Shown here: positions 35,872-47,228 of the stretch, piece after piece
Position numbering within the stretch: the stretch's first letter is position 1
Layout of the letters: every line of letters starts with the position of its first letter
Source of the DNA: Lingula anatina
Lineage: Eukaryota > Brachiopoda > Lingulata > Lingulida > Lingulidae
Length of the DNA: 64,000 nt
Direction of reading: 5' to 3'
Assembly: GCF_001039355.2 (NCBI RefSeq)
Contig: NW_019775741.1
Location: 80,862-144,861, forward strand
Position numbers and translations under genes: made by a program
The notes under the pieces: model-generated
Database searches by the model: none
What the model was told of the DNA's origin: nothing
The model's input: the letters and a program-made list of their open reading frames with translations, nothing else

Positions 35872-35960
35872 TTTTTACACCTGTCCTACTTACCTCTGTG
35901 TCTCAGCTAACTTCTGGTATTCACACAAGCAGCATCTAAACGAAATCTGAAATCATCATG

Positions 35961-35968
35961 CTTATATA
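35961..35968 (-). promoter_or_regulatory. TATA-like box, receptor 3
   Basis: It reads TATATAAG on the minus strand, about 90 bp before the ATG, as in receptor 2. The unit-specific TA microsatellite starts about 45 bp further upstream. Confidence 0.5.
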
Positions 35969-36008
35969 TGTCCATGCATCCTATATATAAATTGTAGGTG
36001 CAGTCTGG

Positions 36009-36009
<1 letters not shown>

Positions 36010-36080
<71 letters not shown>
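36010..36080. repeat. TA microsatellite upstream of receptor 3
   Basis: About 35 TA units interrupt the 5' flank that units 1 and 2 share. It lies roughly 140 bp upstream of the receptor 3 start codon. Confidence 0.95.
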
Positions 36081-37505
36081 GTGGTGTTCTCAGCCAATCT
36101 TGATCAGCAACGATAATTTTATAAACAGCATGCGGGATCGAGGACGAATGACAGAATGACAGAATGAGGGGGACAGAGAGTGTATCAATTTCCCAAATTA
36201 AATGCCAAATGAGGATTCTGACTGGCTATATCGACCAGGGGCTTGTCTCAGAGAAAAGTTTCCACTTTTTTGACTTCTCTTACCTGACTATAAAATTAGG
36301 TAACCGACAACCCGTTCCTCGTAGTCTATAAGGTGTCTGTAAGTATCGTTTCAAAACGATTTTCATAATTGCGCCTGTAATTTATGTTTCATTGTTTTAT
36401 TTTAAAAGGTTTAAAATAATAAAAAATAAAGATCCCTAACCACTCAAAACGTACTAAATTTTCGTACTTTGTCAGCAAAAAGCATGACTCTTTCTCCTTT
36501 CGGAACAATTTTTATCTTCTAACAAAAGGAAAGTTATAAGGGTAATTTGACCTTGACGTTTTTAAAGGGACTGGCTTGACTTCTTAGCAGTATTCATTAG
36601 TGTCCTCCTAACTTTCCTATGATATTAACAGACAGAGATACAAGAGCGTAGGCGTCAATATTACTGTCCCGTTTGCCTGGCCAACTCACCACAATGATAT
36701 GAAAAAGTTCCAAACAAAATGTTCAAATTATGGCATAATAGCAAGAGTAAATGGACGTAAAAGAAACTACTTTGGAACATTTGAAATTTATTACACTCCA
36801 AATATTTTACACTTGCAAAAATGGAATAGCATGTTAATTTCTTAGGGTGTGGTCCGGCCAAACCCTTATATGGACTATAAATTCAGTTTTGCAGTATTAT
36901 TCAACAATTGTTTTAGGAACTTTTTGCGCACAGTGCATAAAGTTATATTTGAATAGACTTTTGGCACCACTATCCAGACTGTCGCACTTAACCCCAGTTT
37001 ACTGAGGTTATTTGTAAAACACGACATAGTCTGCTAGCAATATTCTCAGCAGTTTTCGCTCAGACGGGCATTAGATTGAGTCGTGTGGCGAATGCTGGAG
37101 ATATTTCTTGATTACTTCTTTAATCCGCTTATAACTACCACAACCGTGGCCCTAATTATAAACCAGTACTGCTTATTTATCAAATGTTGCCATCAAGTGT
37201 TACCTTTAAAGGATTCTAGCCACGTAAGAGCCATTTCTCGAATTTTAAGGATTCAGCACTCAATCCTTACACTAGAGATATGTTTTAATCGATCCCCACC
37301 TTTAAAAAGTATAAACACAATCTATTGGTAGAAAAAAGCGTTTTAGTAAACCTCACCTCAATATGCAAAAATGAGGCAACAGATCTGGGTCACGTGGAAC
37401 TTTGACGACAAAGATCTTTGAGACTCTGATCAGCTGAGCTGCATGCTGAATACAGGCAGGGAAGTTTAAGGAAGTTGTGTTGAACGGGGTTGGGCAATTT
37501 TCGTT

Positions 37506-37574
37506 ATGCCTCAGTGTGTTGTCGTGGGATTTACAAAAAAGCAGCACTCGTTGACAATTTTCTTTCTTCTGTGA
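37506..37574 (+). other. Possible THAP-like exon start, degenerate
   Basis: An ATG opens M-P-Q-C-V-V-V-G-F-T-K-K, resembling the start of THAP zinc-finger domains (M-P-x-x-C-x-x-x-x-C). The second Cys is Phe, and the frame stops after 22 codons. It is at best a remnant. Confidence 0.15.
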
Positions 37575-38187
37575 CGGTCTTCCATGACTTATTTACTTCG
37601 GTGACAATAGATATGATGCTTGAGATTATGGTCGCCTCAAGTGGTTTAGATCATATGATATTAAAGGCTTATAGTCTTTCGAATTAACTGTCATCAGTTG
37701 ACAAGCTTACTAATTACATTTTAAATCCATGGTAGTTGACCAAGAACTCGTTAACAAAAAAAACCCTGTTAATTACGCCCTGCCGCACTTCCCAAGCCAG
37801 GTAATAACAGGTGACTTAACTTGCCAGATTCTTGGTGGGCTTTAATATTTTTTTCAATTTATCTCTTTTATTTCATGGGGTAATGTTATTGGTATTTTTA
37901 AATGACGTTTAATATCGATATATAAACAACTGAGTTCAAACACGGTCGCGAACATTAATGAAAGTGATTGCTCGCAGGTATCTTGAAGCATGCGTATGCC
38001 CAGGCATTAATTCCTTGGAAGAAAACGTGGTTGAGGAAAAACTAAAAAAAAAGAGAGGTAATATTAAAGAAAAAATAATGGGAACTGGGTAATTTGAGTA
38101 TGGAATGAACTGGAGACACTTGGCTTGTCATTAATTTTTCACGAAAACACGTCAGATATTTTTATACTGTCCTTGACAGAGTAAAGA

Positions 38188-38765
38188 TTGAAAGATTATT
38201 TAAGACAAACATTGACCGGGGACATATCCACAAAGAGTAAAAGGCTATTGTACCAACATCTTGTTGATAATTTTACGGTGCAATTCTATTTAAATAAGCC
38301 AATTTCACATAAATATAAGGAATTAATCGCCAAATTTTTACTGTCGTCACATAATCTAGCTGTAGAAACTGGAAAGTAAACAGACACAAATAAAAATTAA
38401 GAACCTGTAAACTATGTATTTTAGATGACATCGAGGATGAATTTCATTTTATTCTTTTAAAAATTTTAAAAAATGTCTTTGCTACAGAACGATTAAGCAG
38501 AAATACATCAAAAATGTATTAAACAAAGCAAAGTGTTTTCAAGCTAATTAAATTGTTATCACTTAACAATATTTCACAATTAAACAACTTATGAAAGTGC
38601 TTAAAATGTGCATCGGAGCTAAAATGAACTTCAGTCTGATGAGTTTTTTATCATTACAACTGGTAGTTGTATTGTTGTTGTTTTTATGACTATATTTCAA
38701 TTGCATTTCATTCTGATGAGCCGTAGGGCGCAAGGGTTTAATGAATTGAAATGAATTGAATTTCA
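38188..38765 (+). mobile_element. LINE (non-LTR retrotransposon) 3' fragment
   Basis: The plus strand encodes the C-terminal part of an invertebrate LINE ORF2. An open stretch of 63 codons ends in L-S-S-H-N-L-A-V-E-T-G-K. After frame breaks comes R-T-C-K-L-C followed by D-D-I-E-D-E-F-H-F-I-L (about 38,395-38,455), the Cys-rich motif and D-E-F-H-F block seen after the reverse-transcriptase domain in CR1/L2-like elements. The fragment ends near short AATTGAAATG-type repeats (38,739-38,764), as LINE 3' ends often do. Several stops make it a dead 5'-truncated copy. Confidence 0.8.
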
Positions 38766-39884
38766 CAAATAACAGGGACCTCATATCGAATGATCAAAAA
38801 GTAGCCTCAAGTCATTCGAATGCAGTATTTTATGGTTGTTGGGATAACCATAATTAAATGCTAGTTAAAGAATTGAATAATCGGGAAAATCGCTTCACAC
38901 GGCTTCACGGGGATGTAGACCCCTCGGGTATAAGATTTGCATGAGTATGAACTTTTATCAGGAGTTAGAAAAGTCATCTTACAGGTAGACAATGCAGCTC
39001 AGTTAAGTTAGACAGCTAAATACGATGCTTGGCTCACTCCTCCGGTGGCACGATTGTCGTCATCAGACCACGTGACCACGTAGCTCATTAACTCCAAGGC
39101 CGAGCAAGAATGACGTTCTTTAAAGCCCAAAATTTGCCAAATGAGCTTTTAATTTGTGTATTTGGATAAAGATATCGTTAGTTGGGCATGTTTTCTGAAG
39201 AATATGCTCCGTTCAGGTCATTCCGACGATCTGACGAGAAACCTTTAATATCTTGTGTTAGTCTTTAAGACTAAAAACTGGATTTTGCATTTTTATTGAC
39301 ATACTGTAGGTATAACATTATATCAAAATTTTACCCTACACAAAGTATCCTCTCAATGCATAACAATACTTTTTTCTTTGCATTTCCTCAATTCAACAGT
39401 TTCAAAATAGGACATAAATCGAGTGAAATAATATGCTTAAATAATTGTCAGTGCGAAAAAATACTTTTGTTATATTTAACAACTTCCATGGTTGCGGCTC
39501 TCAAAGCTAAATTCAATTTTCACTTGCAATTTGCTCAAAAGCAAGAATCTGGTCATCACCAATGTAATGATCAAAAGTTGCAGTTTATACTGGGTACAGG
39601 CCCAAATCTATTGCTAGATCAGCAGGAGTAAATGTATAAACAATCAATAAAGAACAAATGAAAAAATTTATTAATAAATAAGGCTATTCTAAGAAGTGCC
39701 AAAGACCATTCTTCTAGGTAATAACCATGATAAGCCTTCCTAGAAAGTGAAACAAATCCGTAATTAGTTGCTGTGTTATAATCCGCATTACATTAATCAT
39801 CTTGCATCTTATAACATAAACACGAAAGGAAATGCCAATAACAACTTTGCTCTCATGCAAATGAAACAAATCTCATCCGGCTCT

Positions 39885-42800
39885 ACAGAAACAAATATTT
39901 ACACAGACGAGCCCGAGTGATCCACAGACGAATGTCTCTGGTTATTTTGGTATGTCTTTATTTACAAAACTTTAGTTTGGGGGGGGGGGCAGAAATGGGT
40001 GTAACTCTCATGAGAAAGCTTCATCACGCTGTCGTGTCGAAATATGTAAGCTTCCAGCCCAATAGCAACCACATTTGAGCCAGCAATCTTGACGAAATGT
40101 GTTCTGGGCTGGTAATAATTTCTAACTCTCCGCTTTGACGAAACAATAAGGTTCCTGATTTGTTCTTCCAATTTTATTGAAAAAGTTTTGAAAATGAATG
40201 TTTGATGAAGAAAAAAATAGTTAAGATACCATCGATTAATTGTTACGGAAGAACATATGGGCTTGCCATACCTCCTCAGATCATATACTGATATATATAC
40301 TGACCAAAACTTAAAATGCAACACACAATTTTGAAATATTTGGTGAACATATAAACCTTTCACTCTCACGATCGATCCCAGATTCGTTGGTCTGGTCTAA
40401 AACTTCACGTAAGTGTGTGCGACAGAAACCAAGTCAACCACAAGGATAAATCAACGTAACGCTGCTTCATTCAACAACTGACCAAGATTCATTACAAATA
40501 CTATCTTTTATACAACTTTCTTTTATCGCTACGATCTTATGCGGATTTTCTGCTGCAGGTCCGTGTCCAATCAGCGCGCCATAAGTTAATTGTTTCCAAT
40601 TACATAACTAGAGGATCAGAGAGGCGATACCGCCTCCGAATATTGTACCACCAGCTGGAGTAAGCGCGATCATATAGACCCCCACACACAAAAAAAAGGG
40701 ACACCAACACCAGTCTTGTGCTTGACAAGCTGTAAAAAATGCAATCAACAAGAATTCTCAAAATATGCAAAAAATATATATAACTAAAAATGGTACAATC
40801 AAAGTTCAGTTCATAGTAAGGTAGGTCAAAGATCAATTTCAAGGTCACAGTAAATTTCCAGTATATGACTTTCTATTCAAGTTCAATAGCAACTATGGAC
40901 CTATCTCTGCCAGTTTTGGAGATAAAAGGGAGCCAAAATTTGTAAACTTCAATTCATGATAAAAAGTNCTTTACGTTTACGTGACATTTACATTATATTT
41001 TATTTACAATCATCTTCATACAAAGAAGATCCCTAGTCCCGGGTAGGTTAAATCGAGGAAATTACACCTGTGCCCTGCATCCGATCTCGACAGCGTCGCT
41101 GCATTACATGTTATCAGAATGGGACACGTGCCAGTTTGAAGCTGGCTTTTCAGTGTGTAAAAAAAAAAGCCATTCGTGTGTGAGACGTCATCAGTTAGTG
41201 GGTATGGAAGCAGATCGCTATCGATGTATAATTTTCACGCGGCATTTTAAAGTCGTCTGATAAAAATCGATCTCTGAAGTTTCAGCGTAAGAACGTTACA
41301 TGGGGCACGGTGAAGAAAAATCGACATTGTTGAGCAAGAAATGTGAAATTTATAAAAAAAAACTGATATTAGCATGGACTTCGTGACACAAACTAACCGT
41401 CAGACTACTTTGGACGATTGAAGAGTTTTAATACGGAAAGATAGGATAAGATGAAATTTTCATTGGGCTGGGACACGGCATATAACGTTAGTTACGGTAA
41501 TTTTGTGATAATTTTTCAGTGACTTCAAATAATTTTTTATTTAAATAACCATTTGCACATTTTGTTTATTATATCTTCTTGCAGTAGGCGTATTTCCTGC
41601 GTCAATAACCCATTCAAATCCTAAACAAACTGTTCCTAAATAGAGGTAGGGTCGAAATTCCACAAAAATGGACGCCATTTTGAGGGTAATTTCGATATAT
41701 TTTCTGCTTTTTCTTTTATTTTGCTTTAATAACAGCATCCCCCTTGCCCATGCAGCTTCTTTGATTTGTTATTGAGACATACACAACGATGTCATGAGAA
41801 TTTGGTCGGCTATCTAAATTTAAATTACAGTCTTGTTATGCCCCCCCCCCCCCCGCCCCCGCAGTGCACCACTAGCAAAGAATGACCAAATCACAAAACA
41901 TTTTAAGAGTTCAAACAAGTAGTAATTTCTATTCGCTCCCTTCAGCCATCTTTTTTCAGTTCCCTTATATGTCTTGTAGGCCTATCTGTTATCCAGACCT
42001 CTCTTCTGCCTGCTTATATTATGTCTGTATTCCAATTGTCTTCAAGTTTGTGTCAAAATCTACTGGCAATATATGAGGGGGATGACACCTCAAATTTCGT
42101 GCTATTTGCGGACATGGTTCTATATAGTAAAGTGTTCAAAAGGAGTAATTCAGACTGTGAATGGTTTGATAGACAATACCATAATTTTATTTTTTTGTTA
42201 GAATTAAAAAAAATTAGGGTGTGTGTTAATTGGAACTTTGCAAAAAAAAAAAATAAATAAATAAATAATTAATATCACCAACACTTAAAATATATCCCAA
42301 TAACATAGGAAATTAGGCCAACGCCATGATTATCTCCTCTACTTCTGCAATCCGCTGAGCTGCCCTCGATAAACGCGAAAAGATGGACACTGAAACATAG
42401 GAGTGCAAACAATTTTTGTTTGAGCAGTTGATTAAAAAAGGTTTTGTCTGACTGAATTGTAGTACAGCTGATGCAATTCTTTACCTGATAACTGTTTGTC
42501 AAACATTGAAATTTTATTAATCATTTTATAAAAAGTTTTTTTAAAGAAATTCCTTTTTTTTTTTTACAAATTTCAGTGCCGACAGGTATGGACTGTTATG
42601 TTCCAATCAAATATCAACCGAACATAAAATGTTTTTATTCCATCGCGTCATTCAAATAAGAACAAAACGCATTCTTAGATATGCCCCGTTGCTCCCCATC
42701 AAGAGAAAGAGAGAGAAAATATTTAAGTTCTTAGATAAAATACAACTGTAAGGCCTATATTACATTTACCATGGGCGCCCTGCGATGAAATCGTGTAAGA

Positions 42801-42917
42801 TTTTCGGTACGACTACACAACATACGGTCATCGCGCCATTTCTCTCACATGATCTTGTGGTCAGGTCGTGAAAGATCGGTTTTCGGTTGAAAAGTGATCA
42901 CACGGAGCCTTTCTACC
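39885..42917. other. Intergenic stretch with repeat remnants
   Basis: It contains poly-G (about 39,980), poly-C (about 41,841-41,860), a dispersed repeat (40,610-40,960) with an N at 40,968, and a phrase ACCAAAACTTAAAATGCAAC (40,304-40,323) that looks like a transposon end. A minus-strand ORF of 135 codons (39,962-40,369) is open but shows no recognisable domain. I cannot support a gene here. Confidence 0.5.
40610..40960 (+). repeat. Dispersed repeat, copy A
   Basis: It matches about 51,165-51,830: a GCGATACCGC block, ATTGTACCACCAGCTRGAGT, an AGGGACACCA block, CTTGACAAGCT, then AGGTCAAAGATCAATTTCAA followed by GGTCACAGT and CTGCCARTTTTGGAGAT. An N falls just after it at 40,968. Confidence 0.75.
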
Positions 42918-44595
42918 ATGTCTGACGCCCGGTGTCCGTTACCTGCATTGCTTTTGATAAATTGTCGGTGCAGCCGCCCTGCGTATTTGACCACCCCCTT
43001 CCGTAATGACAAGGGGGACGCACATCTTCAATCTCAGGTATTTTTCATACATTTTACTATTATTATTATACCTCCTAAAATCAACAAAGGGGGGAGGGAA
43101 AGAGAGGTAAAAAAAACAGTATGAGGAAGTTCATCTAAAGGGATCAGTAGAGAGGTCCACTGAGCCAGGTGAAAGAGGTGAAACTGAGGAATCCGTTAAC
43201 GACACCGTAGTACATTTCTTTGACGACCGCCCTTATTTCTACGAGAAATCACACGAAAAATGGACAAACAAAGAATATAAAGGCGTTAAGGCGTTTGATG
43301 AGAGCATCGGATGGTCCTGTAGGCATTTCTATAAACTTAATTTGTAAGTTTGATTTAAAAGTGAATATAGATATTTATGTTGTTTTCTGTCCATTTATCA
43401 TTTTTTTTCTTGATATCAATATTGCAGCATGCATTCCTTAAATTTATGACTACTCACGATTGATATGATCCATGATAAATGTTATTTGTAAAATCTTGGT
43501 ATATGTCTCAGTGAACCACCGCCTAAACGTAAACGTGACCAGAAAGCTGCCCCCAGTAAAAAGAACCCAACGAAACATAAAGTCAATGTTGTGAAAGAAG
43601 TAAGTTTAACTTCATTATCACATTGTGGCTGTTTATTTGTTATAGGCTATAACTCTTCAAGGTACTATTGCTTTCAGAAAGCAGAAGATAAATATAGCTG
43701 ACATAACATTCATCATGTTTCTATCATTACAGGCACCAGTTATAGTCAGCTGCTTCAAAGGAAGTGCACGGACATCCCCTCCTGTTCGCAAATCAGTTGG
43801 AATTCAAACCGAGACAGATAATTATTCTCAACTGGAGGAGCTGGTGAGAGAATTACAATCCCAAATGAAAGATGGTTTTCTTTATTTAGAAAATCTGATT
43901 AAAGCACAGTCATCCCCCAGTTATCCAGCATCTCCACCCGTCACCCATACGAGTCACTGGGAGACCCTATGGAAAACCTGACTGCACCATCGTCAGTTAC
44001 CGGTAATTCTACACCTATGCCATCCGCAACCTCTCCAGTCAGGACGCCTTTCCCCAGTCCCTGTGTCACTTCGCTGCCGCTACCATTACCACACCCTTCT
44101 TCGACACCGCCGCCGCCTCCATTTCCAAGTCCATGTGTGACACCACCGCCTCCTCCTCTTTTCCCAAGCTTCTGTGCGTCTCCCTAACCGTTGAGGTCTA
44201 CATGTACAACTTTACCGCCGGTCACGTACGCACTTCCTACTTTGAGTCCAACAGAATCAAAGAATCAGTCTTTCGGCCGGCCACCCGTCGCCTTTTCAAA
44301 TAAAGAAATATTTGAAATTCGACAACGGGCCAGTTCCCCAGGCAACTTTTGCGTTCAGTTAATGGGAAGATTGTTTACGATTGATGAACGAATACAAAAG
44401 GACAGAAATGTCACAGGTGTAGATGGGAGAGTTCCTATATGCGAATATAGACTGAACTATATTAAAGATATGGCCTACAAAATGTTTATCACTCAAACAA
44501 CTGACAAGTCTTTTTGGGAAAAATGCATTTCATCCATGAACAAAGCTAATAGAAATATAAGGTCATACTTTAAAAATAATTTTCAATCTTGTTAA
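42918..44595 (+). pseudogene. BEN-domain protein gene with two disruptions
   Basis: Four exons fit: 42,918-43,037 (start uncertain), 43,120-43,343, 43,512-43,599, and 43,733-44,595. Phases agree at every junction; the first intron is only 82 bp with a poor, A-rich acceptor. Exon 3 is strongly basic (P-K-R-K-R-D-Q-K), a likely nuclear signal. Exon 4 encodes a short coiled coil, a long Pro-rich linker, and a C-terminal BEN domain (about 44,334-44,565: N-F-C-V-Q-L-M-G-R-L-F, then N-V-T-G, then a Y-I-K-D segment and W-E-K-C). BEN domains act in DNA and chromatin binding. The reading frame shifts between about 43,940 and 43,968, apparently one base missing, and a TAA sits in frame at 44,185 before the BEN domain. 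A poly(A) signal follows at 44,629. It is either a recent pseudogene or a good gene with assembly errors. Confidence 0.7.
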
Positions 44596-44628
44596 TAATA
44601 TGTATATAGCAAAGACGGTTTGAAGCCT

Positions 44629-44634
44629 AATAAA
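44629..44634 (+). terminator. Poly(A) signal AATAAA of BEN gene
   Basis: A canonical hexamer 34 bp after the TAA stop of the BEN-domain frame. Confidence 0.7.
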
Positions 44635-45020
44635 TATTACATTTACATGTACGAGTAGTGTTTTATTTGATCTTTTATAAATTCATAAATTCATTTATTA
44701 ATTCATAGCTACAATGTACATGAAAGTTGCATTCATCACCGAATCTTTTTGGTAAAGTGACTTTTAAAAATCACTGTTGGCAAGTTCTTATACTTAAAAC
44801 CTCCGTATCAGAGTAGAGTGGTCAAAGTAGAGTGAAGCCACCGCGCTTTAAAGGTCAATTAACGCTTGGACGCACACTGAATTGCGACCACGCTCAGCTT
44901 CGATCTTTATCTCAGCGAGCTAGGGTTACCCTGTAGGCTCTTTTGTTAGCAGAAAATTTGTCACGATAATTACCCGACGGGGCAGGGCATGGTACTATTG
45001 TTAACAGAACCAAACAGCGT

Positions 45021-45755
45021 ATGGATAACAATGTTATTTCCATAGTTACCGAGCCAGGCCGTCTGAACAACCCGCAGCGACCCGCAGGGTAAGTAAGGGG
45101 AATTTGCGGCGGCACTGTATATTTTACATTTAATAATGAATTGATTAATTTAAGTAAGCACAAATATTATATCATTGCTGTCTGTGTTTGTTTTGCAGTT
45201 GCAAATATTTCACGTAAATGAAAAAAAAATGAAGGACAGATTTTGGAAAACTAAAACGATGTGAAGGAAAAAGTGGACAAAATGCCCTAAAAACAAGCCT
45301 GTAAATTTGGAAGCTCTAACGTTTGTCATTTTTTTTTCTTTTCTTTTCTTTTGTCACCCTTCATTGTCCATAGATCTGAAAAAGGCATTGAAATGGGAGA
45401 GGTAAGCATTTCGTATGGTAATATGGATTGCGTGTTTCCCATTTTTATTAATTTATTTCGTTGTTGTTGTTGTTGTTGTTGCTGCTGCTGTTTTAATACT
45501 TTAATACTCTTCCAGTGATGATGAACCCTTACCTGCACTGTGTACAAACCAGGAGGAATGCCAACCAGGGACCAGTTACTCTGTGTGTACAAACCAGGAG
45601 GAATGCCAAACAGGCCCCCCAGTTACTCTGTGTGTACAGAGAGAAAAAAGAAAACATGCAACAAAGGCAGAAACGCGGCGGTGGAGATATCAGCACCGTG
45701 TTGTCAAAGATGCTAAAACAAAAACCGCAAGAAGGACAATGAGCTGTCATTGAAG
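45021..45755 (+). CDS. Candidate multi-exon gene, unresolved
   Basis: Parts that look real: an ATG at 45,021 opening M-D-N-N-V-I-S-I-V-T-E-P-G and running to a strong donor (GTAAGT at 45,089); a 28-nt microexon 45,374-45,401 between a long pyrimidine tract plus TAG and a GTAAGC donor; and an exon 45,516-45,755 after CTCTTCCAG. Read in phase with the microexon, the last gives S-D-D-E-P-L-P-A-L then two copies of C-T-N-Q-E-E-C-Q and a basic tail ending in TGA at 45,751. The copies come from a 45/47 bp tandem repeat; the 47 bp unit contains CCCCCC and may hide a 2-base error. The phase of the first exon does not fit the microexon in that frame. Function is unknown. Confidence 0.35.
45462..45490. 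repeat. GTT/GCT microsatellite
   Basis: Trinucleotide run GTTGTT...GCTGCTGCTG lying in the short intron just before the acceptor at 45,515. Confidence 0.9.
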
Positions 45756-46028
45756 GTATGAAAACATTGTCATGATTTTTTAAGGTCCATCTACATATAT
45801 ATATATATATGGGGCAAATTGTCCGAAGGAGGGGGTGGGTGAGTGTCTGGATGGAATTGTCCGGGAGGGGTGTGTGACCGGGGTTAATTGTCCTAGAATC
45901 CTCTCAAAAGTATCTGTAGCATGTGATCCTAGATGAAGCAAGATCACAAAAAAATAGCAGTCGTCAAAGCATGCACAGTCCTAGACAACTCCACCCCCAC
46001 CCTTACAGCTGCCTACGCTTATATCACA

Positions 46029-46264
46029 CAGTGTCGGATTTGGAGGGGGGTCATGGGGGTCCTGCCCCCCCCCTTCCATTTCTGATCCCCTCTTGCTGAA
46101 TCATGGTTCTAAACCGTACCAAATGGCACCGTTCGCCCTCTAAAATACCAAAAATTTTCAGGGGCCCTAACCCCACGGCAAGTGTGAGTATGTGTGTGTG
46201 TGGGGGGGGGGTCGTCTTCGCATCCGCACACCCCCCCCTTCAAATAATCCTGGATCCGCCACTG
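46029..46264. mobile_element. hAT-like MITE
   Basis: The left end CAGTGTCGGATTTGGA and the right end read inward CAGTGGCGGATCCAGG are inverted repeats of the type known for animal hAT elements. The 236 bp between is G/C-homopolymer-rich and has no ORF of its own. Flanks share TCACA but no exact 8 bp target duplication, suggesting decay. Confidence 0.75.
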
Positions 46265-46277
46265 TCACACCACTTAG

Positions 46278-46455
46278 TTCAACAGCCCTGCAGACCAGCC
46301 TGCATCCAGTATGTCCAGTATTATTATATACATCCAGTATCTCTCAGGTATACGCGTCTATCCATCAAGATGACCATAGTACAGGTATAAACGGCGACAA
46401 CTTATCTAGCAAAAAAACTCCCTCATCACAGACAGTTCCACTTTTATTGTTGGTA
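46278..46455 (+). other. Possible exon or ORF remnant
   Basis: An open Ser/Thr-rich stretch (for example S-I-H-Q-D-D-H-S-T-G-I-N-G-D-N-L-S-S-K-K) begins after a CACTTAG and ends at a GTAAGA donor-like site. It follows the MITE directly. No neighbour exon can be joined with confidence. Confidence 0.2.
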
Positions 46456-46481
46456 GGTAAGACCAGAGTTTAATCACAGCC

Positions 46482-46800
46482 AAAAACAGATCCGTTCACT
46501 TTCTCACCTAACGCATTTTCTCACAAACATTCATTAATAGGGGAGACATTCAAAAACTGATACATTTCCTTTTTCACCTATCACATTCACCATGGACCTA
46601 AATAGAGAGTTAGGTCCAAGCATTCACTAATGTTAATTGAAAATATGGGAAATACATCCAAAAATACATCTGTTCTCTTTCACACCTAACGCATTCACGA
46701 ATGCTCGTTGTGCAATAGGAAACCCTCCCAAAAACAGATCCATTCCCTTTCACACCTAATGCATTTACAAATGTTCCATTATGCGATAGGGGAAACATGA
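46482..46800. repeat. Degenerate minisatellite, about four units
   Basis: Units start with CAAAAACAGATCCRTTC or a variant and contain TTTCACACCTAAYGCATT, then a GGGGAAACAT-like end. Units are about 70-130 bp. In one frame three units read K-T-D-P-F or a variant, followed by F-T-P-N-A-F-T-N. Confidence 0.75.
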
Positions 46801-47149
46801 TGTTTGGTCAACTCCAAATGCATACATTCTCTGTCACACTTCTTTCTGTATTCTGTACGCGTTTTTAAAATGCCCAAAAGAAATATTTCTATTTTTAAAT
46901 ATCTTGCAAAGTTACTAACAATGTGGAATTTCATGTAATTCCATGCTGCCAATAAACTCCCGAAATTTATTGCTTTAACATGAAAATCTTTCAATGGCAA
47001 ACATAGAAGCACCTGAGTCTGGTGTCGGTAATTTCTTCGCAAAATTCATAAAAACAGGTTGAACTTTAATATTTCCAAAGTAATTAGTTCAGATTGCCTT
47101 TCTGCTTTTTCAACTAAAATGCCAGTGCGCCGCAAAGACGGTTTAGAGT

Positions 47150-47228
47150 TTGTGTGTGTGCGTGTGTGTGTTTTGTGTGTGTGTGGGGGGTTGTGTTTGA
47201 GAGAGAGAGAGAGAGAAGAGAGAAAGAG
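47150..47228. repeat. TG and GA microsatellites
   Basis: Compound dinucleotide run interrupted by GGGGGGTTGTGTTT. Confidence 0.9.

Larger units (their letters stand above)
36625..39429. mobile_element. 2.8 kb insertion private to unit 3
   Basis: In unit 2 the distal segment runs uninterrupted through about 25,225-25,260. In unit 3 the homologous sequence breaks after about 36,624 and resumes at about 39,430. The inserted DNA contains a LINE fragment (about 38,188-38,765). I see no terminal inverted repeats, and the rest (36,625-38,180 and 38,800-39,429) holds no gene I can support. It could be a composite of several insertions. Confidence 0.65.
26881..39884. repeat. Segmental duplication unit 3
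   Basis: It begins with the GGGGCAACACGAAAAAT block also found at about 8,400 in unit 1. It has the same order as unit 2: spacer, stem-loop (28,952-29,042), conserved patch (30,088-30,258), TA microsatellite, tandem array, receptor 3, 5' flank, and the distal segment split into 36,232-36,624 and 39,430-39,884 by a 2.8 kb insertion. Confidence 0.9.

Noticed and set aside
39962-40369. 135-codon minus-strand ORF
   Set aside because: It is the longest single ORF in the area but runs through a poly-G tract, has no recognised domain and ends in sequence resembling a transposon terminus.
41200-41265. THAP-like fragment Y-R-C-I-I-F-T-R-H-F
   Set aside because: Too short, no upstream C-x-x-C half and an immediate stop.
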